Program-made: the position numbers and the translations under genes
In this document: piece by piece, positions 10,899 to 22,853 of the stretch
Layout: every line of letters starts with the position of its first letter
Numbering within the stretch: the stretch's first letter is position 1
Origin: Arthrinium phaeospermum
Taxonomy: Eukaryota > Ascomycota > Sordariomycetes > Amphisphaeriales > Apiosporaceae
Assembly: GCA_006503535.1 (NCBI GenBank)
Contig: QYRS01000012.1
Coordinates: forward strand, 930,001 to 994,000
Reading direction: 5' to 3'
DNA: 64,000 nucleotides
Notes under the pieces: model-generated
Told to the model about the DNA's origin: nothing
Databases searched by the model: none
Seen by the model: only the letters and a program-made list of their open reading frames with translations

Positions 10899-12058
10899 TG
10901 CAGGTGAAGAAAGAGGACGAAGCACGGGGTCCAACATCCCCTATTGATACGCACAGTTCGTCGGGACAACCAACGCAGTCGCAGGCGCAACCGCAGCCGC
11001 AACCGCAGTCGCAGTCGCAGCAGCAGCCGCAGCTACCATTCGGTCCCACGACGACCATCTACGTCTTCCCCGCGGGCGTGTGCCCGGGCAGCGGCTGGTC
11101 GCGCAAGTACTACATCGGGCGGGCGTCGAGCCGGCGCAGGACCGCACCGCAGGCATGGCACTGGGCCAAGTCGGCTTCCGCGACGGCATCGCCATACTGC
11201 AAGTTGTCGCCTTCACCGGCTTCCTCCCCGCCGGCCTCTGGTTCAAGGCCACGGACGCCTCGGCTGGTTCGGCGTCACGTTCCTGTCGCTGTTTCGCCTG
11301 GTAGGCGCCAGCTGCATGCTGGCCGCCATCGCCAGGGAGACCGACGGGTTGTGGGCGGGCGTGCTGGTGTGCGAGTCCTTCGGGATTCTCGTTTTGTTCT
11401 TTTTGCTGCTGGAGATGCTCGAGAGGTTGTGAGTTGTCATGCTTATTCGGGGCCTAAACACCAATGACATATTGCTAACACCCCAATCAAGAAACCACTT
11501 CGCCGAGGTCATTCCCATTCATATTCATGCTGCGCAGATAGTCACGTGGGCCTGCATCGGCATCTCCATCGCCGGTACGTCAGCATCTCCGGAAACGATG
11601 ACCCGCTGGCGCCCACGCCCTTCAGCCAGTCCGGGACGGCCATCACGACGCTCCTCTTCGCGTTCGAGGTGGCCCTGTTCCTGTACATGTTCCTGGTCCG
11701 CCACAACGGCCGCCGCGGCCTCGACATGGTGCCTCCGGAAGAGGCCCCGCAATTCCACTGTCTGGTGATCTGTCTGCCGCTGCTGGCCTGCGCCTCCTCT
11801 ACGCCCTCCTCTTCACCATCACCGAGGACGACATGTACAGCGCCGTCAGCGGGAGCCCCACCGTCTACCTCATCTTCACGGCGCTGCCCGAGATCGCCAT
11901 CATGGCCTCCTGCATCTGGACCGTGCTGCACATCCGCATCATTGGCAAGGACGAGATGGCCGGCCGGGGCTTCTTCCGCACCATTGGCGGCTCACCGAGC
12001 GGCGCTCGAGGAGCAAGAGCCCAGTGGAAGCTTCTGGAGGAGAAGCAACGACGATGAC
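10899..12058 (+). pseudogene. DUF7702-like multi-pass membrane protein, frameshifted
   Basis: A fungal membrane protein with about seven hydrophobic helices, resembling the DUF7702/RTA1-like group (my recollection of the family). Segments in order: GFRDGIAILQVVAFTGFLP, GWFGVTFLSLFRLVGASCML, LVCESFGILVLFFLLLEML, then an intron near 11432-11490, then IHAAQIVTWACIGISIAG, ITTLLFAFEVALFLYMFLV, LRLLYALLFTITEDDMY and a C-terminal helix. The frame breaks at about 11247-11262 and again at 11782-11787, where one base appears missing in each case. A Gln/Pro/Ser tract from CAG/CCG repeats (10977-11033) precedes the helices; whether it belongs to this protein is uncertain. Confidence 0.6.
10977..11033 (+). 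repeat. CAG/CCG trinucleotide tract
   Basis: Mixed CAG, CCG, TCG and CAA units that would encode a Gln/Pro/Ser-rich stretch. A simple-sequence region prone to length change. Confidence 0.7.
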
Positions 12059-12060
12059 TA

Positions 12061-14714
12061 GGTAGATAGAGGTGAGGTGGAGATCGACTTGATTGACCCA
12101 CTGACCGTGTGCACGGGCTGTTTGGTTGGCAGGAGAGGGTCAGTTCTGAACTCACGCAACTTTTGAATCCCATTGGCGAGTTTGCCAGAGTTCCAAAAAG
12201 ACGATGGTCTTGGAATTCGTTGAGCGGTAAGTGTTGAGGCCAAGAGGCATCTGATACCATCGCACGTGGTGAATAGGGGTAGCGCGGAGGGCGGGTCCGC
12301 TCCCAGTCGGCTTTCTGGACCGTCTCCTCCTGATGTAACTATTGACTCCGCACACGGTTCAGATATGGGTACTTGGGCTAATGAGTGCCCCGTTATTATA
12401 CCCAATATATTCCCTTCGCTGTTCCTGAACTAGGCAAATTCGTGCCAGACCCCCTGAGGAACGTTTTGTGTCCTGTATCGATTTCGGTTCTAGAAATAAG
12501 CAATCACGCCTAAAAAATTAGAGGTGGTCTGTACTTGATAAGGTTCAGGGGTCCAACTTTTATGCTGAGCAGGCCTGGCGCCGCAGTTGGCAATGGCACA
12601 AAGTTCGACCACATCAATCGAGAGAGCAACAAGATATTTGACAGCGTCTGGATGTTCTCGTTCTGATTCAATACTTCAGCTTGTCCTGTGTGCCAAGCCC
12701 ACCATCATTGGATGCCAATTCATAAGATCTTCGTCGCTAATGCAGCTAGAGTCGGGCCCCAGAAACTAGAACCCGACGAGGAACGTCGAGAAGCCTCCGC
12801 AACCACACTTCTTTGTGCCAAAGCAGAGGGCCCAAAGTAAAGAAAGACCTGCTGATCTGCCGCTTTGCCGCATGGAGCAGTCAACAGTGTTGACTGCGAA
12901 AGAGCACCATCCAGGTTGCTCCGCCTCGACCCAGTCGCCGCTCTTACTAAGCGTCTCGAGCCCGCCACGTCGTCCTACATATGTATGGATGGTTGCTCTG
13001 ATGAAACACCCCACGTCCGTGTCTCCCCCTCTCCCCAATGCCGTTCTGCACGTCCACCGACTGGGTGGGTCTGCTGCAGTGCAAGAGCCGCATCGCCGCC
13101 TCGGGCCGCCGGAGGTCAAGGCCGAGATAGTCTGCATTTAGTGATGAGTCAGGGCGAAGAGTTGCGTTAGTCACCTCGGGAGAAGGCAATATGATCACAG
13201 AAGTTTTACTCTTGTGTGTTACGAGTGGGGCCAAAGACATAGCTGACCATAGCTGACAGCGTGGCTCCGACCTGCGTTGAAGTCCAACCGGGCATTGTGA
13301 AGTTACTAGTCCCTCATGGTGCTTCTTCACACATATAGTCCATTTACATAGATATACTCTCCATGAAGTTGAAGTACTAGTAAAGGATACTGAGTGTCAC
13401 GTTGTTAAATGCACCACTCCATGCCTGTGAATCTTCCATCCATGTATATTGTCGTCATCCCTGAGGCACGGCGAGATGACAGCAGACGGTGGCATGCAGG
13501 TGCACCATATAGCTGTCGCCAAGGTATAATTCTTATCCTGTCTATCACCAATCTCAGCCAGCCGAAAATGGCACGAAACCTACATTCATAAGGTAGTTCG
13601 CCTCGCTTAGGTAATCTGGTCAACGGCATGTACCAGTCGCAGAAAAGTGCACTTAGCCACCGTGATATGAACCCCGGACGAACGTTCGTCTTTGTCATCG
13701 TGACCACCACTATCGGCACTGCCCCACTTCAGCACGTTGTGAACATCGAGATGAGTTGAAGCCAGCTTCCTTTCTGCTGCCACGTTCCCATCGTTTCCTG
13801 TTGCAGCAACAGGGGTTCGCCCTCAGACCGGCTGGCGCGCTTAGCTAGATTTCCCTTTTGTGTACATATAGGCAGCACAGCACTGCTATTCTCTTTTGTA
13901 TGTTTTCTTTCTTGAAAGTAGCACTTTATACACCATCACACGCTCTCTCTCGTGCAGCATTCTGTATTTTTCGCTATGGCGGTTAATTCTTCGTACCAAC
14001 TTTGCTCGTCCGAATGCGGCTCGTCTGCCCCTGAGCTTTGACTGAGAGCCAACTTAGCCCCATAGAGTTGAAAGCTCTTTGCCGACTCTTCACAGTCCAG
14101 TATAGAAGTGTAGATGGCTGTCAAGTTTAATATAGCTTACTTTCCAATTTGGAAGTCGTGAGAATGTCTGCAGTTCCATTGCTTGAGATTTCCACGCGCT
14201 AGTAAAAGCTCAGTCCACTGCAACGAGTCATGCGAAACATCTAGGCGCGGTCCACGCTTCATACGGTTAGTTTCTTCCGGTTTGTCTTGGTGTCATTTCG
14301 GAGCAGCAAAGTACACAATACCGCATACGGATGCCACAGTGGTTGAAAACATGCCTTCATCTTTGTTAGGGAATTGAGTTCTATTGTAAAGTTTTCAAAA
14401 AAGACCAATTTGGCCGTTGCAAACAAAGAGAAAAGGGAGCCGAGGCTGAAATTGTCCGAAGAATGTACAGACTCTACAAAGGCGCGGGTGTGGGTCTTCA
14501 TCATATCCGTCACCATTTAGTTCCAAATCAAATATACCTGAATCGTTGCTGCTGCTCGTTTTGTTTTTCATAGGTCGGAAATGAAAGCAACCTGAGTCGC
14601 GGCCACTTTGCGAAACTATATAAGTCTTCAGATATCCAATCGAGCGTGTCTCTAAGAGATACGCTCGGCTTGAGTTGTTGCATCGATATTTCTGTAGATT
14701 CTGGTCTCGCGTGA
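12061..14714. other. 2.7 kb without a supported gene
   Basis: Only overlapping short frames. A perfect inverted repeat with 9-bp arms and a 3-nt loop lies at 12877-12897 (GCAGTCAAC-AGT-GTTGACTGC). Around 12590-12670 one frame reads FDHINRESNKIFDSVWMFS, which might be a gene fragment. Confidence 0.5.
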
Positions 14715-14773
14715 CCTTTTCTTTTCTTTTTTTTTTTTCGTTCTTTTCTTTGTTCTTTTTCTTTTCGTTTTGT
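14715..14773 (+). promoter_or_regulatory. pyrimidine-rich promoter tract
   Basis: Nearly uninterrupted C/T stretch about 90 nt before the methyltransferase ATG, a common core-promoter feature of expressed genes in filamentous fungi. It fits a transcription start between it and 14862. Confidence 0.5.
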
Positions 14774-14861
14774 TGGGGATCGTGACACCTGTGCATCCGG
14801 CCTACTAACGACATCCCCTCTAATCAAGCATCAACCAGCAGCAACCCGCAGCTCGCCCGCC

Positions 14862-15621
14862 ATGGCGAACTCGGAGTCGGCCGAGATGAACAAGGCCGAA
14901 TATTGGGATAAGCGATACCAGAGCGTAGACGACCAGCCGCCCCAGGAATGGCATCTCGGTTACGATGACCTGGAGGATTATCTCAAAAAGACGTTTACCC
15001 CCACTGGCCTGCCGACACGAAGATCATGCATCCAGGCGCAGGCTCCAGCCACTTGCCTCTAGAAATGCGCAGGAAAGGGGGCTATACCGATATCACCTGC
15101 GCCGAGTTCTCCCCCGCGGTAATTGCACAGATGCAGCCGCTGGACCTGGAGGTCCGGTGGCTCGAATGCGACGTGCGTGACATGAAGAGCGTAGCGAGTA
15201 GCTCGTACGATATTGTGTTCGACAAGGCCTGTTTCGAGGCTCTCTGTGGTTGGGGCACCAAGCACCTCCTCAAGGAGATCCCTGATGTCCAAGTCTCTGA
15301 TACAAGACGTTACAGCCAAGAGGTAAGCCCAATGGAGTCTTCAGACCCTCCGGCGCTTTAGCCATCATACGTATTAGTGACTGCGAATGCTAAAAATCTC
15401 CGTGGATAGGTCTACCGAGTCCTAAGGCCTGGCGGCTGGTTCATCATCATATCCGTCCTCGAGCCGCGATACTGCATCACCTGGTCAAGTGCGAGGGTAC
15501 TAACTGGGAGGACGTTCATTTGCCCAAGTCCCTCACCCCTGACGGCTGGATGCAAACCCGGGCGTACTGTTTGAAGAAGCCAGGGCCCGACCCCACGGAG
15601 GCCCCTCGGGGTCCCGGGTAA
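14862..15621 (+). CDS. METTL13/EEF1A-KMT4-like SAM methyltransferase, frameshifted
   Basis: Class I S-adenosylmethionine methyltransferase of the group that methylates EF-1alpha lysines. Seen: N-terminal KAEYWDKRYQ, glycine-rich motif I (PGAGSSHLPLEM), CAEFSPAVIAQM, WLECDVRDM and FDKACFEAL, the counterpart of the family's DKGxxDAL, then after the intron VYRVLRPGGWFIIIS and a C-terminal HHLVKCEGTNWEDVHLPKSL. Exon 1 is 14862-15322; the intron is 15323-15409 (GTAAGC...ATAG). About 250 residues if read through. The frame is lost at 15010-15013 (one base missing in CTGCCGACACG) and at 15469-15474 (CGATACTGC, one C short). Because the family is widely conserved, sequencing error is as likely as decay here. 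The ATG has a good context (CCGCCATGGC). Confidence 0.75.
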
Positions 15622-15871
15622 AGATCTAGCTGAGGGCCGATGCCAGATCCATCTCATGAATCGTGAAAACGCAACACGAACATCGACTCAGTCTGTAAAC
15701 AGTCATACGATATAATTAAAATAATTTCAATCAGTGAATATCAACCCAGTCAGGCTGCAAGGTGAATGGCATTTTATGATTCTCATGCTAATTACATTGA
15801 AAACACCCCAAAACTCTAAGATCTTGCGGGCCAATCCTTCACCTAAACCCATCACCACAATACAGTTTGCG

Positions 15872-18800
15872 TTATATCGAAACTCCAGCAGAACGTCGGT
15901 TGAAGGCCATCGCCAACTCATTAATCACCTTCAGATGGCCACGCTCCCGCGCCAATGCCATGACCGTCTGTTCTCCGTGCGTCTTTGCCTCTGGGTCCGC
16001 CCCCTTTTCCAGGAGAGCCTTGATGGCTCGCACGTGGGAGAAGTTTACGGCCCAGTACAGAGCTGTTTTGCCGCTGGCGTCCCGATCTTCAATGTCGACC
16101 TGGCCAGTGGCCAGGACGGCCCGGACGGTATCTGGGCTGTCGCGGTTGATGGCCCAGGCCAATGGGCTCCACCCGTCGGCGTCCTTCTGGTTGATGCCTT
16201 TGCAGCCGCTCCGGGCCAGCCACTTGACGGCGTCGGCCTGCCCCTGCCCGCAAGCCCACGAAATGGCGCTTCGTTGATCCTTGTCTACACCATCGCGTTC
16301 CAAGTTCCGCCGCCGTACGAGAACGCGGATGGTGGCGACTTGGCCGTTGCGTGCCGCCCACATCAGCGGCGAAAGGCCTCTCGAGTCGCTGAGGTTGATG
16401 TCGACTTGCTTGTTGCCCACGAGGACCTCAACGCACTCCTTCAGTCCGTCGCCTGCAGCCCATAGATGGCAGTCCGGCCGCTGTGGTCCTGATGGTTGAC
16501 GTTAATCCCCGGCTGCTTCAACAGCTCCACTAGAATCCGGGTGTAGCCTCCTCCAGCAGCCCATATCAATGGTGTTGCACCGGTTCTATCAGTCTTGCCA
16601 GTGTCGCATTTACCTCTATCCAAGAGCAGCTTGGCCACGTCCACATGGCCGTATTTGGAAGCCATCAACAGCGCAGACCGGCCGGTATAGTCTGTCAAGT
16701 TTATCGGTACGATGATCTTTCAAAAGGATTTCGACACAGTGGGCACTACCCATCAAAGCTGCGCCTATCAAAGGCGTGTGGTGATCTTGTGTCGTATGGC
16801 TATTTGGCTCGGCTTCGGCTGAGAGAAGTAGTTGGACCGTCTCGGCATGGTTGTTAGTGGCTGCCCAGTATAACGCCGTGTTTCTCGTTGGTTGTGACAT
16901 GGCGATTCCCTCCTGCAGGAAATCCGCAATGATCCTATCGAAGCCAAAGTATGCAGCGAGCTCTACCTCGTTGGCGTTCGATGGTACAGCGGCCCTCTCG
17001 TCTTTCATTTGTCTCCAGAAGTACTTGAGCCAGTTCGACGAAAGACATGAATCATTGGCCTTCAACAGGCGAGCAGCATCTCTTCTCAATGGCTCTGGTG
17101 CGACTGCTTGGCATCTAGCAAAATGATGTGCCCAATTGAGCGAGGCATATTCATAGAAGCAGTGGGCGTTAGATATGTTGTGACAATGTCCATCTTCCAC
17201 AGCCTCGGAGTCCACAAATAGTTCCCCGGTAAGTCATTGTTGGAGGATTGGTCAAATCGTCAGCCATTTCGCCCAAGTCGTCCGAAGACTCGTACGCTTT
17301 GAATCGATCGGTCGAGAAATCCTGAAGGCTCAGGTATCGGATGCACACCTCGGCAAGGCTCAACGAAATGTCTTCCTGATCTGTAGAGAACCAGCGCGCA
17401 GTGCCTTTACCTGCTGAATTGGGCTCCATCAAGAACTCCTTTGCCGATTGATGGATAAGGACACCTTTCGATCCGAGATCCTGATCAAGGGGCCAAGAGT
17501 CCCTTGCAAAGTACGAGTGATGGATGGAGAGAGATCCTTCTTGAGTTCGTCCTCGTCCTGGTGCTCGGCGTTCAGCGTGAGGGCAACGCTGATCTCGTCA
17601 AGGCCCAACGGCCTAGAGCTCCCGAGCACGAGTTTGAGAAGCTTTGACGCATTTTGATATCCGACATCCTCCTTGGTGGATATACATTTCCAGGTCTGCG
17701 ATGTACGCATCCCCCACCTCATCAATCGACAATCGATGGTCCGGGAAGTTTCCCAACGACCTTTCGGACCCGGGGAAGTATGGCCGACTGCTAAGGATGA
17801 ATTTGACTGATCGCCCGTTCCCGTAAGCGCCATCGGTACTCTGTATCATGTCGTGTATGGACGATAGAAGCTCCCGACGGGTCAATGGCTCGCATTCGTC
17901 CAGTGCATCAATGATGATGTAAACTGAACCGGCCTTTGGATCCGTTACGATGCTCTGAAACACATTCCATAGCGCTGCGAACGAGTTGGTTAGGTTTGAG
18001 CCCTGGAGCTCGAAGGCCTTTTTCGCGTAGTGAACCAGAGACCGATGCGTGCTGAGAATTTGGAATATCAGGCCCAGGAGAACGGCCCGTCCATCCTTCT
18101 GTTTGTTGATGTTGTCGTCGCAGAAATATATGCAGATGCTATATCTCTCCGAGTCTACCTGGATGGTTTGTTCGAGCTGGTTCATCAGGAAGGACGATAG
18201 TATGGTTTTGCCACAGCCAGCATGCCCAGTGAGCCAGAGAAGCGCCGACTTGGTCGCATCGCGCCACGAAGCAAACAGTGGATGGGACAGGATCCACCTG
18301 AATGTGCCCTTAGCAGGCTTTGGGAGCAACAGGCGATAGTCGGCCACATTGTAGACACTGAACAATGCGAAGCAGCTCTTCTCAGTCTCCGTTAATGCTA
18401 TGAGCCTACATCAGCTAGTCTTCGCTCAACTGCTTCTCACCAAATCTTACAACGAGTCGAGGATAGTGTGTCATCACACTCCTTGGGCTGAGACGGAGTC
18501 AGACGCTTGAGCGAGATCTCGCGCAGCTGGTACAGGACCAAATTATAACCGTCAGTCTCCCCCGGGAACCTGCACATGTCGCGATGGTTTTCGTAGAGAG
18601 GGAGTAGCACTTCATGTGGAATACTGAGACTAGACGAAGATTCATCGACGACCTGGGACGGTTAGATGCTGAACTGATAAAGACGACATCTGGTCGGTGG
18701 TTTGAGATGGACGCATACCAGTCTGCCTAGAGGTGGGGTAGGCGAAGTCTCATAGAAGGTTACAACCTCGAGGTCCGCCAAACGCTGCTTTACCGACGCC

Positions 18801-19581
18801 GAGAGTTGTTGTAGTGCAACCGCGTCGTACTTGAGATTGCCCAGCAGGTCCGTCCGAATGGTAGGGGATACTGAGCATATGTTGATAATCGATCCAACCA
18901 CGGCTCCCAAATTTGCGACCTTGCTTCCCCTATGGGGTGTTCCGAGAAACACAACGCCACTTATGGCCTCGAGGATCGGACCATACCGCTTGTTTTCTTC
19001 ATGGGCAGTGACGAGCGCCTGTTCCAGTCAGTATGGTGGGAACAAAATTCGGGAGGGTTTTGGGGTATGCCAAACCTGCTTGAACACGATTCCACCCAAA
19101 CTGTGGCAGATGAAGATTACTGGTCGCACAATCTACCCATAACGATCGTTAATGAATGTCGCCCCCTAATATTTTGTGACATACTTACCTCGCTATTATG
19201 ATCCTGAATGTTCTGGACCGAGGCGAGCAGTCGTCTAGAGTAGTCGCGAACCGTGGCATAGGATGAGTTGAAAGCAATCTGGGAAGGATATCCATAGGTG
19301 TAAACGCGACAGCCAGGGAGGCAGGCTGGCAGAAGATCTCGAAGCCAGAATACACCGTTCGAGTGGGTCCATGTTGTATACGCGTCTCCATTCAGCCCAT
19401 GGACGGCAATGATGTCGACGTCGAACTGCTGGCCGGGCGAAGTCACAGTCTCCCCCACTGGGAACAGACCGAACCTCTCGGGTCGAGCCTCAATGGAGTT
19501 ATCACCAACACCGGCGCCCTTCGGCCGCGTTGAAGAACGACCGAGCTTCTTCTTGATTCGTTCTGTTATTCGGCGGTGCAT
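15872..19581 (-). pseudogene. esterase-NACHT-ankyrin (NLR-like) protein, frameshifted
   Basis: NLR-like architecture read leftward from ATG 19581. Residues 1-131 lead into a DUF676-like serine-esterase fold: VDIIAVHGLNGDAYTTWTH, the nucleophile motif ICHSLGGIVFKQA, VVFLGTPHRGS. Introns lie at 19133-19188, 19019-19075, 18653-18718 and 18398-18450, all phase-consistent. The NACHT ATPase follows: P-loop GHAGCGKTILSS, Walker B YIIIDALDEC, sensor FILSSRP. The ankyrin block (17215-15872) has at least seven repeats (for example TALYWAATNNHAETVQLLL). The frame is intact up to about 17685, then breaks near 17680 (with sequence apparently missing between NACHT and the winged-helix-like part), 17455, 17245, 16712 and 16465. 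Such proteins act in fungal non-self recognition; this copy is probably dead. Confidence 0.8.
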
Positions 19582-20290
19582 CTTGCCAGGAATTCGGCGC
19601 TACGGGGAAAAGGGACTTTCGGCTACGTTGTTGTCTGCAGAGGAAAGAAACACATTTGTTGGCAGGCGTGAGGGGTACGCGCCCCCCGAGTCTCGACGGG
19701 CTGACGGGAAGAAAAAAAGAACCCTGTCGTTAATCTGGGTGGTTGCATCGAGGTGGGGTGATGAAGGTGGGTGAGCGGGTAGGAGCGTGAGTGGAGGCCA
19801 CGGTCGAGGGCTCGAAGTTGGTAGCTCAACACGAAAGAAACATGCCCAACCCCTCCTTCCCTTCCCCCACGAGATCATCTTAACATCGAGTAATATGGGT
19901 AATTGTGGCCAGCTATGTGATAAATGCATAGGGGCCGTAGAGTTGTATGGACCTCATTGCTACCATGTGCTGTGCTTGGAGCCCTGCCAATTCCTGATAC
20001 AGACCTGACTTGTCGGGCCGTACCGAGACCCCAGTAGCCCACTTCCTGGCGTTGGCGTTGGCCCCATAGAATCAATCAAACACGCAGACTTGCAGCGGCC
20101 ACATCATGTTTGAAATTCTACAGCGGTAACGCACACTTTGCTTTTGTGTCAAATCAGCTGCTAAAAAGAACATCGTCGACATCTGGCAGTTGATTCTCCC
20201 ATAGATCGAAATACGAAATGTGCAGAATATGAGGAGCTAGCTAATATACCCTTTAATTCCAGCTGCTCTCAATGATATATAGTTTTGTTG
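19582..20290. other. intergenic
   Basis: Lies upstream of the NACHT gene start and downstream of the EF-1alpha-like gene. No RNA gene or repeat seen. Confidence 0.5.
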
Positions 20291-21133
20291 CTATTGTGTC
20301 TGGCAGAGTAAGTCGGCCAGGCATTTCCCCAACGCGACGCAAGATTCGACATTGCTCTCAATTGAGTCTTGATTCATCCACGCAATATCTTTCGGCACCT
20401 CTACAAGATTGCTTCCCTCGAAACCAGATACTGGAATGATGAATGTACTGGTTACCATTAATCATGAGGGTCGTGGGATGGAGGATTAGAATGGAGTAAT
20501 GAGAACGTTGGACTCACCCTGAAGGCAGACACTCAAGACTTTGAAAGCGGTCGGCGACAGCATTGAACACTTTTTGGGACCACTCGATCTTGTCCCTGTG
20601 TCATATGTCAACACGATACAATAGGGCTAAAGAAGATGCGCACATTTTGTTAATTAAGATCAGGAGCTTCTCCTTAGGCTGCAAGGAAGCGCCTAACAGA
20701 GACGATGCTAACTCCTGACTCGATCTCTCTCCTGCGTCTGCGCTGGTTGCGTCCACTACCCAGGCGGCAACCTCTGGCTGCTGACTTGCTAGAACTGTCA
20801 TGTCAGCGTCGCGGTTATCGCCACCCATGTCACCGAGAAATACATACGTTCCATGACATAATAAGCATAGGGGGACAGGTTCACAGGCATCTCCATGCCC
20901 TGCTGTGCCATGAACGGCTGCATCTCATTCAAGCGTTTGATGTTATTCCTCTCCAGCTTTTCCACAACCAGCATGCTTGGGCCCATCTGGACAAGTCAGG
21001 ATGTTTGCTGTTTGCTTGAGGAATGTAAGACATGATAAGGGGTAAACCTCACCTTCCACCCGAAATGTCCCATCAGGGTCTTCTTCCCGGCCCCGTCGTT
21101 GCCCAGGAATGTCAATGTCTTTCTTGGGGCCAT
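20291..21133 (-). CDS. small EF-1alpha-like GTPase domain protein
   Basis: Exons 21053-21133, 20848-20986, 20644-20794, 20518-20595 and 20291-20430, about 190 residues. The order of motifs follows the G domain of EF-1alpha: TFLGNDGAGKKTLMGH (P-loop), then VEKLERNNIKRLNEM (compare the GGIDxRTIEKFEKEAAEM helix), AAWVVDATS, the G4 motif ILINKMDKIEWSQ, and SGFEGSNLVE (compare PISGWxGDNM). The switch II/DAPGH segment and the effector region are absent, the P-loop ends GKK instead of GKS/T, and there are no beta-barrel domains II and III, so it cannot carry aminoacyl-tRNA. It is probably a divergent, shortened paralogue. Joining exons 4 and 5 leaves the frame one base off, either a local indel or an unusual splice site. 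Confidence 0.65.
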
Positions 21134-22748
21134 GGCACAAGTTGCTTACTTGAATTGTCAGATAATGATGCATTGAAGGTTGAAATCCCAGGCCATTTGG
21201 CTGGACCTGAAGGGTTCTGCAAACAGGCTGGGTTCATGTGCGGGGTAGTGGGCAGGTCTCCGCCTTGGCAGGGGGTTGCGTATGGACGGTCAGTACGACA
21301 CGCTATCTGGGCTGTAGTCCAGTCTCCATCAAGCAAGCAGAGAGACTGTTTGAGGTTGCGATCATGAGTTTCAAATTGAGTATATCCTCCCTACCCCAGT
21401 GTTAGTGATGGCTACTTAATACGTAGGCAAGTAGAAACTGCCTAACACCACGAAGCCGTAGAGCTAGTAACCAATCAAATCGGGCGGGACAGGGGTACAA
21501 GTGGGTATGACGAAGTAGTAGCTGAGCCCATCATATCCGTTGGTAACTATGCAGATTTTCGATGGTCCCAAGTGACGTTAAGGAGCCACGCAAACCCCTG
21601 CTCCGTCCTCAACCGCAATGGACGAAAGCATAATAAGTATGGATCAACTTCCACAGAATCAGCCAACATACAGAATGGAAAGATTCAGGAAGCAATTACC
21701 GACTGGCGGTGTTATTGGTAACCTTGTTCATCCACTCTCTTCAAGCGAAGCCACTGGCCATTCTTTCAATGGCAATGGAGACTCGACCGAGTTCCAACTT
21801 TAGTAGTGGTAGATGTCGTCCAGGAAGCCCGACAAAGATCGTTTTCAGATAGTATACCATGATCAGTTCTTGCTTGAGTGCCATCAACCACAGAGGGCAA
21901 CAGAAACTTGTACCTCCCTAGGCGTTGGGTAAAAGCGCAGGACTTGATGAATCCAACCGCAGCTGATCAAGCCTGCTCCAAAACAGCATCGGACCGCACT
22001 TTCGCCACCGAAGCTACAGCGACTACACTGTCTTATTCATGGTGACATGGGACTCCAACCCGGCCATGCTGGAGCGCCTGCTCCCCGAGGTCGTCGAACT
22101 CCTGACCAAGCTTCTAGCGGCTCGGTGAGGAGAGAATTCAGAAACTTTAGGGTAGATCACTACACTCTCGACAACTATTGTTGCTTCTCCATCCTTGACA
22201 GGTAATTTAGTAAACGTCGTCCCCAATTTCGTATCATCTTGTACCGTTATTCCCATAAGCACGCTGGAGATGAAGCCTACAACAATAATGCACAGCAATG
22301 TGGGTATCTTATCTCGGACAGCCATTGCATATACATCCATCCTTTCATCAAGTGGTGTCGAAAGTTCAGTGAAAATGGGCGTCGTATAGTACCGGGGAGG
22401 GGATCAAGCACGAGGGACGGTGAAAAATGGGCTGGAGCCGGTGCAGGGGAGGGTTGTGGGAAGCAGCAAGTCCAATAATAACAGGATTCGTGTCGATGCA
22501 GTACGTTTCATGTTGGCCCAAACAGCCCCTACCCGACCCGAGGCCCTTATTCTTGTGACACCTTAGCCGTGTGTGGTTATGACGACGTGTGTTTGCTTCT
22601 GGTTCCGTAGAGGGTAGGCAGTCGGGGGCTGTCGCAGCCAGCCTACCAATCAGAAGCGTGAGTTGGTAGATATCGCAGAGTTCGAGCAAGCCAACTGCAT
22701 ATGCAACGCCCTTGACATTCCAACCGCAGCGGGTCAGCCCGATCCCGA
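21134..22748. other. intergenic with a possible coding remnant
   Basis: No complete gene. Plus-strand 21990-22131 reads a protein-like tail (VTWDSNPAMLERLLPEVVEL, then a stop), perhaps the C-terminus of a lost gene. Minus-strand 22023-22340 can encode 105 residues with one hydrophobic helix (PTLLCIIVVGFISSVLMGI); it overlaps that tail on the opposite strand and is weakly supported. Confidence 0.3.
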
Positions 22749-22754
22749 TATAAA
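22749..22754 (+). promoter_or_regulatory. TATA box candidate for P450 1
   Basis: TATAAA 100 nt before the P450 start codon at 22854, a plausible core promoter position for a fungal gene. Confidence 0.35.
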
Positions 22755-22853
22755 GCCTAACACGCATTCTTTTTAACTAGCCTCGATGTCTCATTCCTCA
22801 CAAACCCGGGCATTTGGACGACCCCTGAAAAAAGCCCAGTTTTCCTCGCAAAC

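Noticed and set aside
12877..12897. Inverted repeat as a second MITE
   Set aside because: It contains CAGTGTTG by chance in its loop but lacks paired CAGTG termini and any target duplication.
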